DNA of 64,000 bases, taken from positions 227,909,409 to 227,973,408 of the forward strand of contig NC_084794.1 in the NCBI RefSeq assembly GCF_963169125.1. Reading direction: 5' to 3'. This DNA comes from Humulus lupulus (taxonomy: Eukaryota > Streptophyta > Magnoliopsida > Rosales > Cannabaceae). How positions within the stretch are numbered: the stretch's first letter is position 1; every line of letters starts with the position of its first letter. The notes under the pieces are model-generated. The model did no database searches and was not told the DNA's origin. It saw nothing but the letters and a program-made list of their open reading frames with translations. This document shows positions 53,923-64,000 of this stretch, piece by piece. Made by a program: the position numbers and the translations under genes.

Positions 53923-56428
53923 ATGAGTCGAGTAAAATTCGCCACCCAAAAAAAGAAATCAACCAACCCACCTGCAAATCAGCCTGCTCCTCAGGCTGAA
54001 ATTCCCTCGACCAGCGGTCGATCCGAAAACACTCAACCAAAAATCCAAACAGAGGCCCAAACTTGGGACGCCCTTCGACCAGACATCGAATGGTATGTTG
54101 CAACTCGTAGCAACATTACTGCTAGGATGCTAACCAATTACCTTAAGAAGTACGGACTTCCTGGGGTAACTTTATTCAAACCCACCAATGACCAGCGGGC
54201 AAATGTTCCTGGTGGCGCCTTCAGCGCCTGGTCGAGATACCACATTGAGGCAAGAGAAATGTTGCCTCTCCATCCTTTTTTCCAGGGAGTGACCAATTAT
54301 TTTGGGGTCGCTCCCTTTCAAATAACTCCCAACGGGTAAAGAATGCTCTCTACTCTCTATATCCTTTATAGCCATAAAAAACGGCCTGTTCCCACACCAC
54401 ATGAGATCAACTACTTGTTCGATCTCAAATCCAACCCTAACCAAAACAACACGGGGTTTTTTACATTTCTGTCACCAGGAATCAACTCGCATCTTCCTGA
54501 GTGAGACTACCTACAAGTCCAATGTAGGAAAATACTTCCAGGAGTACTTTTTAACCACTGATCTGGTTGCCAACAACCTGGCCTTCGCCCAAGGAGGTAA
54601 TTATTTATTCTCTGGTTGTTTATTTCTTTTTATTTTATCTGCATCCTCCTTAGAAAATTAGTAATCTTCAGGTCCATGGCAAAGACCAGCTCCCACTCCA
54701 GAAGTGGAGATTCGAGCATGACCGACGTAGAGAAAAACATCAAAGAGCTGGTCGCTGAGGCCAACCTAAGGCTGGTCGGTCTTCTTGCACCTCACCAGGA
54801 TGTGAGGGAATCAACGACGGGGAGTGCGACTGGTGGAGAAATCCCGATCAGCACCATGACGTCTCTCAACCTCCGAGGAGGACAACTGGGGTGACAATCA
54901 GGGAACCTTCCAGCACCCCGCGAGCAACCACTCCCTCTGCTCCTTTGGGAAAGGGCAAAAAGAAGGCTTCCGAGCACCTTGCACCCATTGATGAATCTTC
55001 AGATGAAAACGATACTGACCTTTCGCTTTTAGATAATTTTCCAATTCCCTATCATTTATTTGACGGGGACAGCAACTTTAAATACACCCCTGCTTTAAAT
55101 TCAGACTTCTTCAAGCCAGAGATTGAGTGTAGCAGTAGTACAGTTGATAGTATAGCGACCAGTAAATGTATCTCGGGTATTTTACTCATAATTTCTTTGA
55201 ACTTATTTTCTTGATTTAGTATATACCTCCATCCACATTATCTGACTGTTCATTTCTTTTTTGCAGCCATGTCATCTGAAGATCTGTTCGAGCTTTACAA
55301 CGTACCTACTGTACCTTCAAGCAAGAAGAAGGGGAGCAGGCAACACCATGGAGAGAGAAGCAAGGCTCCTCCAACAAAAAAGGCTTGGACTGGGGATCCC
55401 CCAACAGAGGTTCCATCTTGGGAAACCACAGCACCTCCGACCCCCTTGACCAGACATCTCCTCCAGCTCCAACTGATCAGACTTCTCCTCCAGCACCCGA
55501 TCAGACTCCTCCTCAAGCACCGACCAGCCAGACGCCTCCTGCCCAAACACTGACGAGCATTGTGCTTAGTTCAGCCAAAGAAAGGTTGACTAAACTATTA
55601 AGGCATCGCCCCAGCTAAGAGGCTATCACTGGTACTGACTCCATGGAAGTCGACCATATTATTAATCGCGCGCTGAATGAAATAGCCAGTGTAAGATATC
55701 ATATTTTGCTGAGCTTTGATCGTTTATCTTGTCAATTTCAATTATCAATTAATCTTCTTCTTTTGTTGCGGGGAATGCTAACTATGACTGCTAGTTGGCG
55801 TCGCTCAGGGGCTTTAATCACTCAACTCCAAACGTCTGAGGCTAAACATGCCGAGGAGCTCAAGACGGTCAAAGCCAAACATATTGAGCAGATTAAAGCA
55901 GCCAAGGCCAAACATGCTGAGTAGCTTGAAGCAGTCGAGAAGACTAACGTTGAACTTCTCGATCAGAAGAACAAGCTGGCAGAAGAGCTGAAGCAATTCC
56001 AGGCTGCCCTGGCCAAAGCCAATGAAGACAAAGAGAAGTTTAGGGAGTGTGCTAAACTTAACTTTCAGGAGGCCAAACAACTTGAGGCTAAGCTGGTCGC
56101 TAGCAGAAAGGACACCGAAGAGCTGGAGGGGTGAATCAAAGAGCTCGAGGAGACTAAGGCCGGTAATTTGGAGAGGTACAAGGGTGCCACCATCAACTTC
56201 TTTTACGAGTTTTGGAAGCACAACCGCGAGGCTAATTTCAACTATCTCTCCGAACACCTGAGGTGATCTCAAATAGCCCGGTGCCTTGCTCGCTTAGAGG
56301 AAGAGGAGAGAGCGAAAATCCCAGCCTCTCCCGAAATTTCCTTGGCTACGGTCATTGAAGGCGTGGAAGTGGAAGCTGGGGCCTCTGTCGACCAGCCAAC
56401 ACCTCAGGATCCTCCTGCTGCTTCCTAA
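53923..56428 (+). pseudogene. Antisense accessory gene of element C, decayed
   Basis: ATG at 53923 (MSRVKFATQKKKSTN). Exon 1 continues through DALRPDIEWYVATRSNITAR, GVTNYFGVAPFQITPNG, a stop at 54337-54339, and after a frame change RIFLSETTYKSNVGKYFQEY. Donor GGAG/GTAATT is near 54598; acceptor AATCTTCAG precedes exon 2 at 54672 (SMAKTSSHS). A third exon follows TTTTTTGCAG at 55267 (MSSEDLFELYNVP, Pro/Gln-rich repeats, MEVDHIINRALNEIAS). The last exon is a coiled coil ending near FFYEFWKHNREANFNYLSEH and TAA 56426-56428. Exon order and the terminal FFY-x-x-W-x-x-N motif match element B. Several stops and frame changes are present. Confidence 0.72.
55838..55945 (+). repeat. 33-bp (11-residue) repeats in the coiled coil of the C antisense gene
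   Basis: Three units encode EAKHAEELKTV, KAKHIEQIKAA and KAKHAE*LEAV. An 11-residue period is compatible with a coiled coil. Element B's counterpart has different short repeats (VELEKTQ, VDLEKTR). Confidence 0.7.
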
Positions 56429-56747
56429 TTTTTCTTGTTTTTTCTTTAATTTTATGCTGTAGTCAAGACAATTTTTATTTTTTTTGCTGCATGGGCAGTT
56501 TTCTTTTAATAGACAATTACATCCGAGCAGTAACTGCTCGCGGTGTAAAGGATTTCATTTTTTATATTATAATACTTGCATTATATTATAACATATGTTT
56601 GCATGACTGAACTTAGTATAGTACTTTGGTTTGATTTCACAAAATAACAAAATTTTGAAAAATACTCTAAGTACTGTAACATGCTTTCACTTGTTTTGCT
56701 CGTGTGTTTACATACCTTTTGATATGCTTTGCTTACTAGATACCTTA
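56429..56747. other. Unassigned spacer between the C antisense gene and pol
   Basis: A T-rich spacer of about 320 bp. No counterpart of the 119-bp tandem array of element B is present. Confidence 0.5.
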
Positions 56748-56763
56748 TATGCCCCCAAAGTGA
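56748..56763 (-). promoter_or_regulatory. Second, internal polypurine-tract-like motif of element C
   Basis: The minus strand reads CACTTTGGGGGCATA, matching the internal motif of element B (ACTTGGGGGGCATA). It is about 330 bp after the end of pol. Confidence 0.6.
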
Positions 56764-57091
56764 TTTAGGAGCTTTAGGCCCTCGGTCACTTGCCTTGACT
56801 AGGACTTGATCGAACATTTCAGCTCGGAATAAATACTTGTAAAAATGAAAATATAGCAGAACAACACACGTAATGAGCAAATACTTGTAATAAATACAAT
56901 AGTTGGAAAGATTGACTGGCTGCGCACAGTCCCTTTTATTTCTCGTAATAAATGGACAAATCATGTATGTAGGAGTGATCAATAAAATTATCTTACACTT
57001 ATAAGCGATCAGTCACAAAAAATTACTAACCCTTGTTCATAAACTTGTAAAACATAAAATTAATACAAGCCAATTCTTTAAGAAGAATTGT

Positions 57092-58184
57092 TTATTGATA
57101 GTACTTCCGCAGGTGTTCTCCATTCCAATAGCGAGGAATGAGATCTCCATTTAAGCGAGAAAGTTTATAAGTGCCTGGATGGAGGACTTCTTCGATTTGG
57201 TAGGGTACTTCCCAGTTAGGTCCAGCAGCTTGGTCGCGGGTGTTAAGGAAAACTCTTTTAAGCACTAGATCTCCCACATTAAATTTCCTGTCACGTACTT
57301 TAGAATTAAAATACCAAGTGACCTTTTGTTGGTAAGCTGCTACTCAGAGTTGGGCTTGCTTGCGCCATTCCTCGACCAAACCCAAAGACTCCATCAATAA
57401 CTGGCTGTGGCGTCTTGATCGTATGCCATCCGTCAATGTGATGGCGGATCTAATTCAACAGGCAACATAGCCTCATATCCATAAGTTAGGGAAAATGGAG
57501 TATGTCCGGTTGCTGTTCGATGGGATGTTCTGTACAACCAGAGGACTTCAGGCAACTGCTCTAGTCATGCCCCTTTGGCTTCCTCAAGCCTTTTCTTCAG
57601 AGTATCTTTCAGTGTTTTATTGGCAGCCTCAACTTGCCCGTTTGCCTGAGGGTGAGCAACTGAAGAAATTTTTTTGATAATTCCATGTCGCTCGCAAAAA
57701 TCCGTGAATAGATCTCTATCGAACTGCGTGCCATTGTCTGAGCAATTTTTCTTGGCAATCCATAGTGACACACAATGTTCTTGACCACAAAATCCAGCAC
57801 TTTCTTGGTCGTTATGGTTGCAAGTGGCTCAACTTCGGCCCACTTTGTGAAGTAATCGATAGCCACTACGGCGTATTTGATGCCTCCTTTCTCTATGGGC
57901 AAAGATCTGATTAGGTCTATACCCCATACTGCCAATGGCCACGGACTTTGCATCTACTTTAGCTCATTAGGGGCTGCTCGCGGAATCTTGGGGAATCTCT
58001 GACACTTATCGCAGTTTTGAACAAATTCCATCGAGTCTTCATTCATCATTGGCCAGAAGAATCCTTGTCTTAAGATATTTTTCGATAAAATTTGCCCCCC
58101 AGCGTGGTCCCCACAAAAACCTTCATGGACGTCCTTCATTAATTCTTTGGCCTTTTCCTTTGAGACGCATCTTAGGAGTGGCAT
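57092..58184 (-). pseudogene. pol: Element C integrase
   Basis: Frames 58184-57954 (EGFCGDHAGGQILSKNILRQ, NCDKCQRFPKI), 57953-57609 (AVWGIDLIRSLP, AVVAIDYFTKWAEVEPLATI), 57771-57565 (HPQANGQVEAANKTLKDTLK) and 57277-57092 (GDLVLKRVFLNTRDQ, YKLSRLNGDLIPRYWN) cover zinc region, core and C-terminus. The catalytic glutamate is kept here, unlike in B, but frame changes near 57720 and in the 57300-57560 region break the protein. Confidence 0.85.
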
Positions 58185-58238
58185 CGAGTAGCCCCTTCGG
58201 TATATTACTCTATTGACCAGGATAAACCGAGCAGCCTG

Positions 58239-59437
58239 TCATTGAAGATTCCTAGCTTTGTTCCTGTCCGTAGGCAACACTCCATGCGTCAAGTACTCAA
58301 TGAGAGGTACCATCCATGTATCCGCCGCTTGAATCACCAGAGAGGTTTCTTCTACTTGGATGCTTGGTGCGGAAAGCTGTTCAACGGGCACTATGTTTAG
58401 CGTGTTGGCATCTTTCGTACTCGCAAGTTTGGCCAAGGCATCAACATTTGTGTTATGGTTGCGAGGTACTTGCTGGAGAGTATATATGTCAAATTGTGCC
58501 AACAAATCCTTTGCTTTGTTCAAGTAAGCAACCATCTTTAGCCCCCGGGCTTGGTACTCTCCAATAATATGATTAACCACCAACTAGGAGTCACTGTAGA
58601 TTTTAAGTGACTTTATGTTCATGTCCATGGCTAACCGTAAACCTGCGATCAGCGCTTCATACTCGGCTTCGTTGTTGGATGCCAGGAAGTCGAATCTAAT
58701 TGCGCAGTGAAATTGATACCCATTAGGCATTATCAAAATCACTCCGGCTCCAGTGTGATGTTCATTAGAAGAACCTTCTGTAAACAACTTCCAAGAGGGA
58801 GTTTGGCTTTGAGGTTCAGGCTCTTCTGTCTGCTTGCTGTCTGGAAGCCCAGTGCGTTCTGCGATGAAGTCGGCGAGAGCTTATCCTTTTACCGCTGCTC
58901 ATGGTAAGTAAGATATTTCAAACTCCCAAGTTCCACTGCCCATTTTAATAATCGGCTTGCGACTTCTGGCTTCTGCAGAACTTGCTGTAGAGGCTGCTCG
59001 GTCAAAAATGTGATTGGGTGAGCTTGGAAGTACGGTTGCAGCTTTCTGGAGGCTAAGATCAAGCAGTAGGCTAATTTTTCAATAGGCAGATATCGCAACT
59101 CTGCTCCTATTAGCCTTTTGCTTACATAATATACGACTTTCTGCATATTTTCCTCCTCTCTTACTAGAACAGCACTAGCAGCATATTCTGTGATCGCCAA
59201 GTAGATGAACAAAGTTTCTTTTTCGACTGGCTTAGATAGAATCGGTGGCTACGACATGTGAGACTTTAAAGCTTGAAAAGCCTGTTCGCACTCCTCCTTC
59301 CACGCGAATTTCTTGTTGCCTCTAAGTAGATTAAAAAATGGGACGCACTTGTCCATCGATTTGGAGATAAATCTACTTAGAGCAGCGATCCTTCCAGTTA
59401 AACTTTGAACATCTTTGATTTTCGTTGGCGATTTCAT
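58239..59437 (-). pseudogene. pol: Element C double RNase H region
   Basis: Frame 59437-59249 is the RT end (VQSLTGRIAALSRFISKSMD); 59212-58889 is the gypsy RNase H remnant (AITEYAASAVLVREEENMQK). The archaeal-type domain is split over 58787-58584 and 58583-58239: MFTEGSSNEHHTGAG, ASNNEAEYEALIAGL, LKIYSDS and NTNVDALAKLAS. The first catalytic position reads T-E-G where B has V-D-G. A stop separates YSDS from the following MVVNHIIGEYQARG. Confidence 0.85.
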
Positions 59438-59512
59438 ATCAACCAGGGCCTTGATCTTCTCGGGATTATCTTCAATTCCTCATGAGTTTACTATAAATCC
59501 CAAGAATTTCCC

Positions 59513-60500
59513 TTATCCAACTCTGAAGGAACACTTGAGGGGATTCAGCTTCATCTGATATTTATTCAAGACGTTGAAGCACTCTTGCAAATCTCCTATG
59601 TGTTCTTCTGCCTTCTTCGACAAAACTAGCATGTCATCAACATATACCTCCATATTTGTACCGATCATCTTCTTAAACATGTGATTGACTAGTCGCTGGC
59701 AAGTCACACCAGCGTTTTTCAAACCGAAAGACATTACCTTGTAATAGTAAAGCTTTGTATCGGTCAGAAAGCTAGTGTGATCCTCATCAGGTGGATGCAT
59801 ATTGATCTGATTGTACCTAGAGTATCCATCCATGAATGACAGGATCTCGTGTCTTGCAGTGGCATCGACCAGCTGGTCAATTCTAGGGAGAGGGAAACAA
59901 TCTTTAGGGCAGGCTTTATTAAGGTCTGTGAAATCCACGCATGTTATCCACTTGCCATTCGGCTTTGGAACTAATATGGGATTAGAGACCCACGATGGAT
60001 AAAACGCTACCCTAATGAATCTGTTCTCCTTTAGCTTCTCAACTTCTTCCTTCAGAGCCTTCGATCTGCCTTTGTCGAGGAGCCTTCTCTTTTGTTGCAC
60101 TAGTGGAAAGCTTTAATCTATGTTTAGGACATGGCTGATAACTACTGGGTCTATTCCTACCATGTCTTTATGCGACCAGGAAAAGACTTCCTGGTTCTTC
60201 TTCAAAAATTCCACCAGCTTTTGTTTTGTTGTTGTCTCTAAGTTTTTACCGACTTTCACAATCCTGGTCGGATCTGCTTCATCGAGTTGGACCTCTTCAA
60301 GGTACTCGATGGGTCCTACTTCTTCATCAAAATCCCCAAAGCGATGATCTAAATCCCTATCCTCACTTTGGGAAACACCCTATTTGGTGACACAATCACC
60401 TAATTGGGATTGTACATCATTGGCCGTCTGCAACTCTTTTCTAGCGGTTTCTCTCAATCCACCTTTCTTCGCCTTAGATATCAAGGAATTATAGCACTCC
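59513..60500 (-). pseudogene. pol: Element C reverse transcriptase
   Basis: Frame 60100-59513 covers LKENRFIRVAFYPSWVSNPI, FPLPRIDQLVDATARHEILS, MSFGLKNAGVTCQRLVNHMF and the catalytic MEVYVDDMLVLSKK, so the active site is intact in sequence. To its right (60100-60500) decayed linker reads FSWSHKDMVGIDPVVISHVL and a stop. Frame breaks on both sides isolate the domain. Confidence 0.88.
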
Positions 60501-60508
60501 CTTTCTTC

Positions 60509-60868
60509 TCATTGGTTTCCAAATACGCATCCTATCCATGCGTCGGGTGGGAATTTCATGGCAAGGTGCCAAACTGAGGTCATAGCTTGCAGGTCGACCA
60601 GTATAGGCCTCCCGATTATAGCATTGTACGCTGAAGGACAATCAACTACTATAAAAGTGGTGAGTAATGTCCTATTCGTGGGCGTAGTTCCTACTGTAAC
60701 TGGAAGCCTAATCGACCCCGTTGGAGCGAGCCCTTCGCAGGAAAAACCATATATGGATTGGTTGTATGGCTCCAAGTCCTTTACAGACAACTTCATCCTT
60801 TCTAACGAAGACTTGTACAAGATGTTTACTGAGCTCCATGTGTCAACCAACACCCTCTTGACCATCAT
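60509..60868 (-). pseudogene. pol: Element C protease
   Basis: The frame contains VKRVLVDTWSSVNILYKSSL, where the family has D-T-G-S-S, so the catalytic glycine is W. It continues with CPSAYNAIIGRPILVDLQAM and stops at 60509. It would have been the aspartic protease processing gag-pol. Confidence 0.82.
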
Positions 60869-60913
60869 ATTGGCAATCTGGACGTCTACGACCAGCGAAT
60901 CTGAATGCGGGAA

Positions 60914-62167
60914 TTAGACATGCTGAGCATCGTCCTCAGAAAAAGTTATCAGCTCTTCCTCCGTACGAGCTTTTTTAGGCGCTCGATCCTCCACACTCAT
61001 CATCTCGATGTCCTGGTCATGGCGTAAGGTCTGAGCATACTGCTCCCTTGCTTTCCCACTATCTCCTGCAAGGTGTGGGCCACCACAGATGGTGAGTAAC
61101 GTACCTGCCACATGAGCTGGCTGTAAAGGTGGCGAGCATTGGCGTGCAGCTCGTTGCCTCCTTGAGCTTCTCGCTGAGAACCTCCTACAGATCGTACGTA
61201 CCTCCTTAGGTGTCCCTGCCTGATAAAGAACTCAATCTCATCCTTCAACTAATTACACTCATTAGTGTCATGTCGGTAGTCGTTGTGAAAACGACAAAAT
61301 TTTGTTGTATCTCTCTTGGAGATATCCTTCCTTATAGGTGCTAGTCACTTATAAGGGATGCTAGAGTTGGTCGCCTGATAGACCTCTGCTCTACTCTCGA
61401 CAAGAGCCGTATAGTTGGTGATTCTTGGCTCATACCTATTGCCTTTGGGGCGCTTGTTTTCAGACGTTGATGGCTCATTGTTCGCCCTTTTTCCACCATT
61501 TTTACCATTCCCATTCCGATGCCTTTGCCATTGCCATGGGTTTATCCAACCCATTGGCGGCTTTGGCGGGATCTTCCTTTGGTCCCTTGTCTTTCGTAGG
61601 CGATTTCCCCTCGTCGGCAATTGCATCCTCGAGCTTGATGTACCGATCAGCTCGATCAAGAAACTCCTAGGTACTTTTTACCCCAATCTACCTTAGGCTA
61701 TTCCAGAAGGGAGAATGGCGCCTCACTCCAGCAATTAGGGCCATAATTTTTCCCTCGGCTCCCACTGTTTTAGCTCCAGCAGCTGTTCGCATGAAACACT
61801 GGACGTAGTCTTTTAAGGGCTCTCCCTCCTTCCTTATAGGTGCTTGTCGTTTATAAGGGATGCTAGAGTTGGTCGCCTGATAGACCTCTGCTCTACTCTC
61901 GACAAGAGCCGTATAGTTGGCGATTCTTGGCTCATACCTATTGCCTTTGAGGCGCTTGTTTTCAGACGTTGATGGCTCATTGTTTGCCCTTTTTCCACCA
62001 TTTTTACCATTCCCATTCCGGTGCCTTTGCCATTGCCATTGGGTTTATCCAACCCGTTGGCGACTTTGACGGGATCTTCCTTTGGTCCCTTGTCTTTCGT
62101 AGGCGATTTCCCCTCGTCGGCAATTGCATCCTCGAGCTTGATGTACCGATCAGCTCGATCAAGAAAC
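60914..62167 (-). pseudogene. gag: Element C gag C-terminal half with tandem duplication
   Basis: From right to left: SSRMQLPTRGNRLRKTRDQR-type linker (copy 2), capsid remnant (EPLKDYVQCFM in a shifted frame, near 61830), linker again (frame 61659-61345), FCRFHNDYRHDTNECN with the zinc-knuckle pattern near 61290, then KDEIEFFIRQGHLRRYVRSV (61248-61000) and TLLTICGGPHLAGDSGKARE (61111-60914). Stops and frame changes are frequent. The N-terminal gag and 5' LTR lie beyond the copia insertion. Confidence 0.75.
61331..62167. repeat. 502-bp tandem duplication within gag of element C
   Basis: CTTATAGGTGCT at 61331 recurs at 61833, and the next about 335 bp are nearly identical, up to GATCAAGAAAC at 61675/62167. 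The second copy is cut there by the copia LTR at 62168. In the first copy the sequence continues TCCTAGGTACTTTTTACC. Confidence 0.88.
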
Positions 62168-63934
62168 TGTTGGAAAAAGCTTATACAGGATCTTTATTTA
62201 TTTTCATGTATATCTAATATTAAACAAATTAATACGAGATAGCCTAAAACATGTTTCTAAAATTGAATTCAATGAGAAACAAATAATATAATACTTACAG
62301 TATACGCAGCGGAATTAATAGTCCTTCCTTCAGTTTCTTTAACTCTTGTATCCTTTCTGTCGCAGAGTATTATCAAGAAAATGAACCGATCTTCTATTTT
62401 CTTCACGATCTTCCAATGTATCCTTAGAACCACCTAGACTAGTGTTTAGAGAGAATATAAAACTATCAGAAAATATGACTTGTGACTTATCTGTCGTCTC
62501 TTAAATCTTCTCTCTAAGCACTCCTTTTATAGACTCAATTAGGCCATTTAATTTAATTAAAAAATCAATAAAATAACAGCCATTTTGAAGCCTTAGGTCG
62601 AAATTATCATGGGCTATAGGCCCGTGAAATTTCTCATTTGATTATAAGCCCATTGGACTTAAAATCAAGGCCTATATTATTTTCTATTGATTTAATTAAT
62701 TAAATAATTATTTAAATCCTTTATCAAATTAATTCTTTATAATTTGAACATTGATTTAAATTTATTTATTAATTTAGATACCAATTTATCTTAATTAATA
62801 AATCTGCCATAATTTCTCTTTTCTTCTCAAAATTACACAACTCTGTAAAACTATCCAAAATTGACCTGGTCAACTTTGATAATTCTAATTGATGATTAAA
62901 TCAATTAATTGAGACTATCTAGATGATTTTATCTAAGGTACAATGGGGACCATGGGCCTATGAAATCAAGCTCCAATAAGTTATCATAAATCTAACAAAT
63001 AAATTTACTAACTTATTAATTCCTCGTGACTCCACTATAGACTCGGAATTGCACTATTGAATTCATAGAATGCTCTATAACAAATATAGATACGATATTA
63101 ATTATCCATTGTTACAACCATAATTTTCACTCAATCCTCTATAGACAGTCTACAATGAGATAGGACTAAAATACCGTTTTACCCCTCATTGTATTTTATC
63201 CTTAAAACACTTAGTTCCTTGTAAATGATATTTCAGTAAACTAATTTAATTACTGAAATGAGATCTCTATCATTTAACACCTTGAACCAAACTAAAAGGA
63301 AACCATCATTTCACTTCTTCATCAGAAGCTATAGATGTTCATATCTATGATTAACACTCCCACTCAATTATACTACCGAGTTCCCAAGATGTAAGTATGG
63401 GCTAGTCCGTAGGGTAAGCTGGTAACGAACAAGTCAAAGAACTCAAATAATACAATCAGTTAGAATACTAACCACTCAGAATTGAGATTGAATTGACCTA
63501 TGGTCAACTATATGATATGACTAGAATAGATAACAACGGTATGTTTACTTATCTTATCAACTGTCAATATCGGTCCTGTCCGATGTAACAAATACATCCG
63601 ATCTTATCTACTTTGCTAATGTTCTGGAAAGAACATAACACTGTAATGTGTAAGTAGATCATATCGTAGATTGGCAAGTCAGTGTAAATCCAGTGCACTG
63701 ACTAATCTTAGGACTAACTTATTTTGAACATATAATCATATTTATATTCCACTGTGATTACGTCACTATAAATAAGATTAGCTATATGCTCGGGATTTAA
63801 TAGAAGTTTATATTAAACAAATAATCATGAAAATAAAACATGTGAGCAAAGTGATTGACCAAGTCAAAAAATGGTTTCTATTCTTTTATTGATAATAAAA
63901 TGAGATTACAAAGAATTTGGGTTTTAATTAGGAC
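62168..63934 (-). repeat. Reverse copy of the element D-family copia LTR
   Basis: From TGTTGGAAAAAGC to GGGTTTTAATTAGG it is the reverse complement of the LTRs at 17919 and 25491, with scattered differences. The last about 18 bp expected (GGCATAAAACCCCAACA) are replaced by ACACCTCATGTGG. The TATA box is present (minus CTATAAAAGGAGTG, near 62520-62533). No polypurine tract (AACTCCCACTTG) follows on the right, so this is a 5'-truncated or solo LTR rather than the 3' end of a full element. Confidence 0.88.
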
Positions 63935-64000
63935 ACCTCATGTGGTGTTTGACACCTTAAGACACTACAATGAAAATGATGTCTTGGAAACCTTATACGA
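63935..64000. other. Unassigned right edge
   Basis: The 66 bp contain an inverted ACACC...GGTGT pair around 63934-63950 and otherwise nothing recognisable. Confidence 0.3.

Larger units (their letters stand above)
52305..62167 (-). mobile_element. Element C: Tat-type Ty3/gypsy element with antisense gene
   Basis: A minus-strand element with the same order as B: 3' LTR (52305-52911), polypurine tract, antisense gene (plus strand, 53923-56428), internal polypurine-like motif, integrase, two RNase H domains, RT, protease and gag. It is cut in gag at 62168 by a copia LTR; its 5' LTR is outside the window. It is more decayed than B, with frame breaks in every domain and a tandem duplication in gag. 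Confidence 0.9.

Overview
The window is nuclear DNA of a seed plant, probably a eudicot: it is AT-rich, GT-AG introns are visible, and nearly everything recognisable belongs to plant LTR-retrotransposon lineages (Ty3/gypsy Tat and chromovirus, Ty1/copia), plus one CACTA transposon end. I see no host protein gene, rRNA, tRNA, CRISPR array or organelle sequence. The species cannot be fixed from the sequence.

Layout from left to right. 1-2816: 5' LTR and gag of a minus-strand Tat-type element (A) running off the left edge, inserted in an older LTR (2817-3750). 4029-5178: solo LTR with a GTTAA target duplication. 6380-7140: Tat gag relic. 7234-10481: truncated minus-strand chromovirus (F) with one short LTR. 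10808-12005: solo LTR, duplication TGAAG. 12230-13970 plus 31953-33560: an old plus-strand Tat relic (H). H is split by a chromovirus with a chromodomain (E, 13971-31952, duplication CTTTC), and E is itself split by a Ty1/copia element (D, 17919-27363, duplication GGATC). 33734-36043: LTR relics. 36262-48651: element B, a structurally complete 12.4-kb minus-strand Tat element with two 764-bp LTRs and duplication GAATG. 49327-50629: LTR and 3' end of another Tat-like element (G), cut by a CACTA end (50630). 51405-52304: chromovirus-type LTR, cut by Tat element C (52305-62167, minus strand). C is itself interrupted at 62168 by a reverse copia LTR of the D family.

The most interesting system is in the Tat elements. 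Between the end of pol and the 3' LTR, B and C each carry a gene on the opposite strand. It has its own TATA box, a 5'-UTR intron and four coding exons, and encodes a protein with a conserved N-terminal domain (resembling the family annotated as 'putative gypsy type transposon/transposase') and a C-terminal coiled coil. In B the four exons join in phase through three short GT-AG introns into about 786 codons with one internal stop. A third, decayed copy is present in H in the mirrored orientation. In B and C a second copy of the polypurine-tract motif lies between pol and this antisense module, suggesting the module sits behind a former or alternative 3' end.

All elements look inactive: nonsense codons, frameshifts, internal deletions and changed catalytic residues are common. 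In B, gag-pol is one frame broken by one frameshift and about six stops. For four of those stops the paralogue C supports a former glutamine (CAG or CAA to TAG or TAA), as expected from decay of methylated cytosines.
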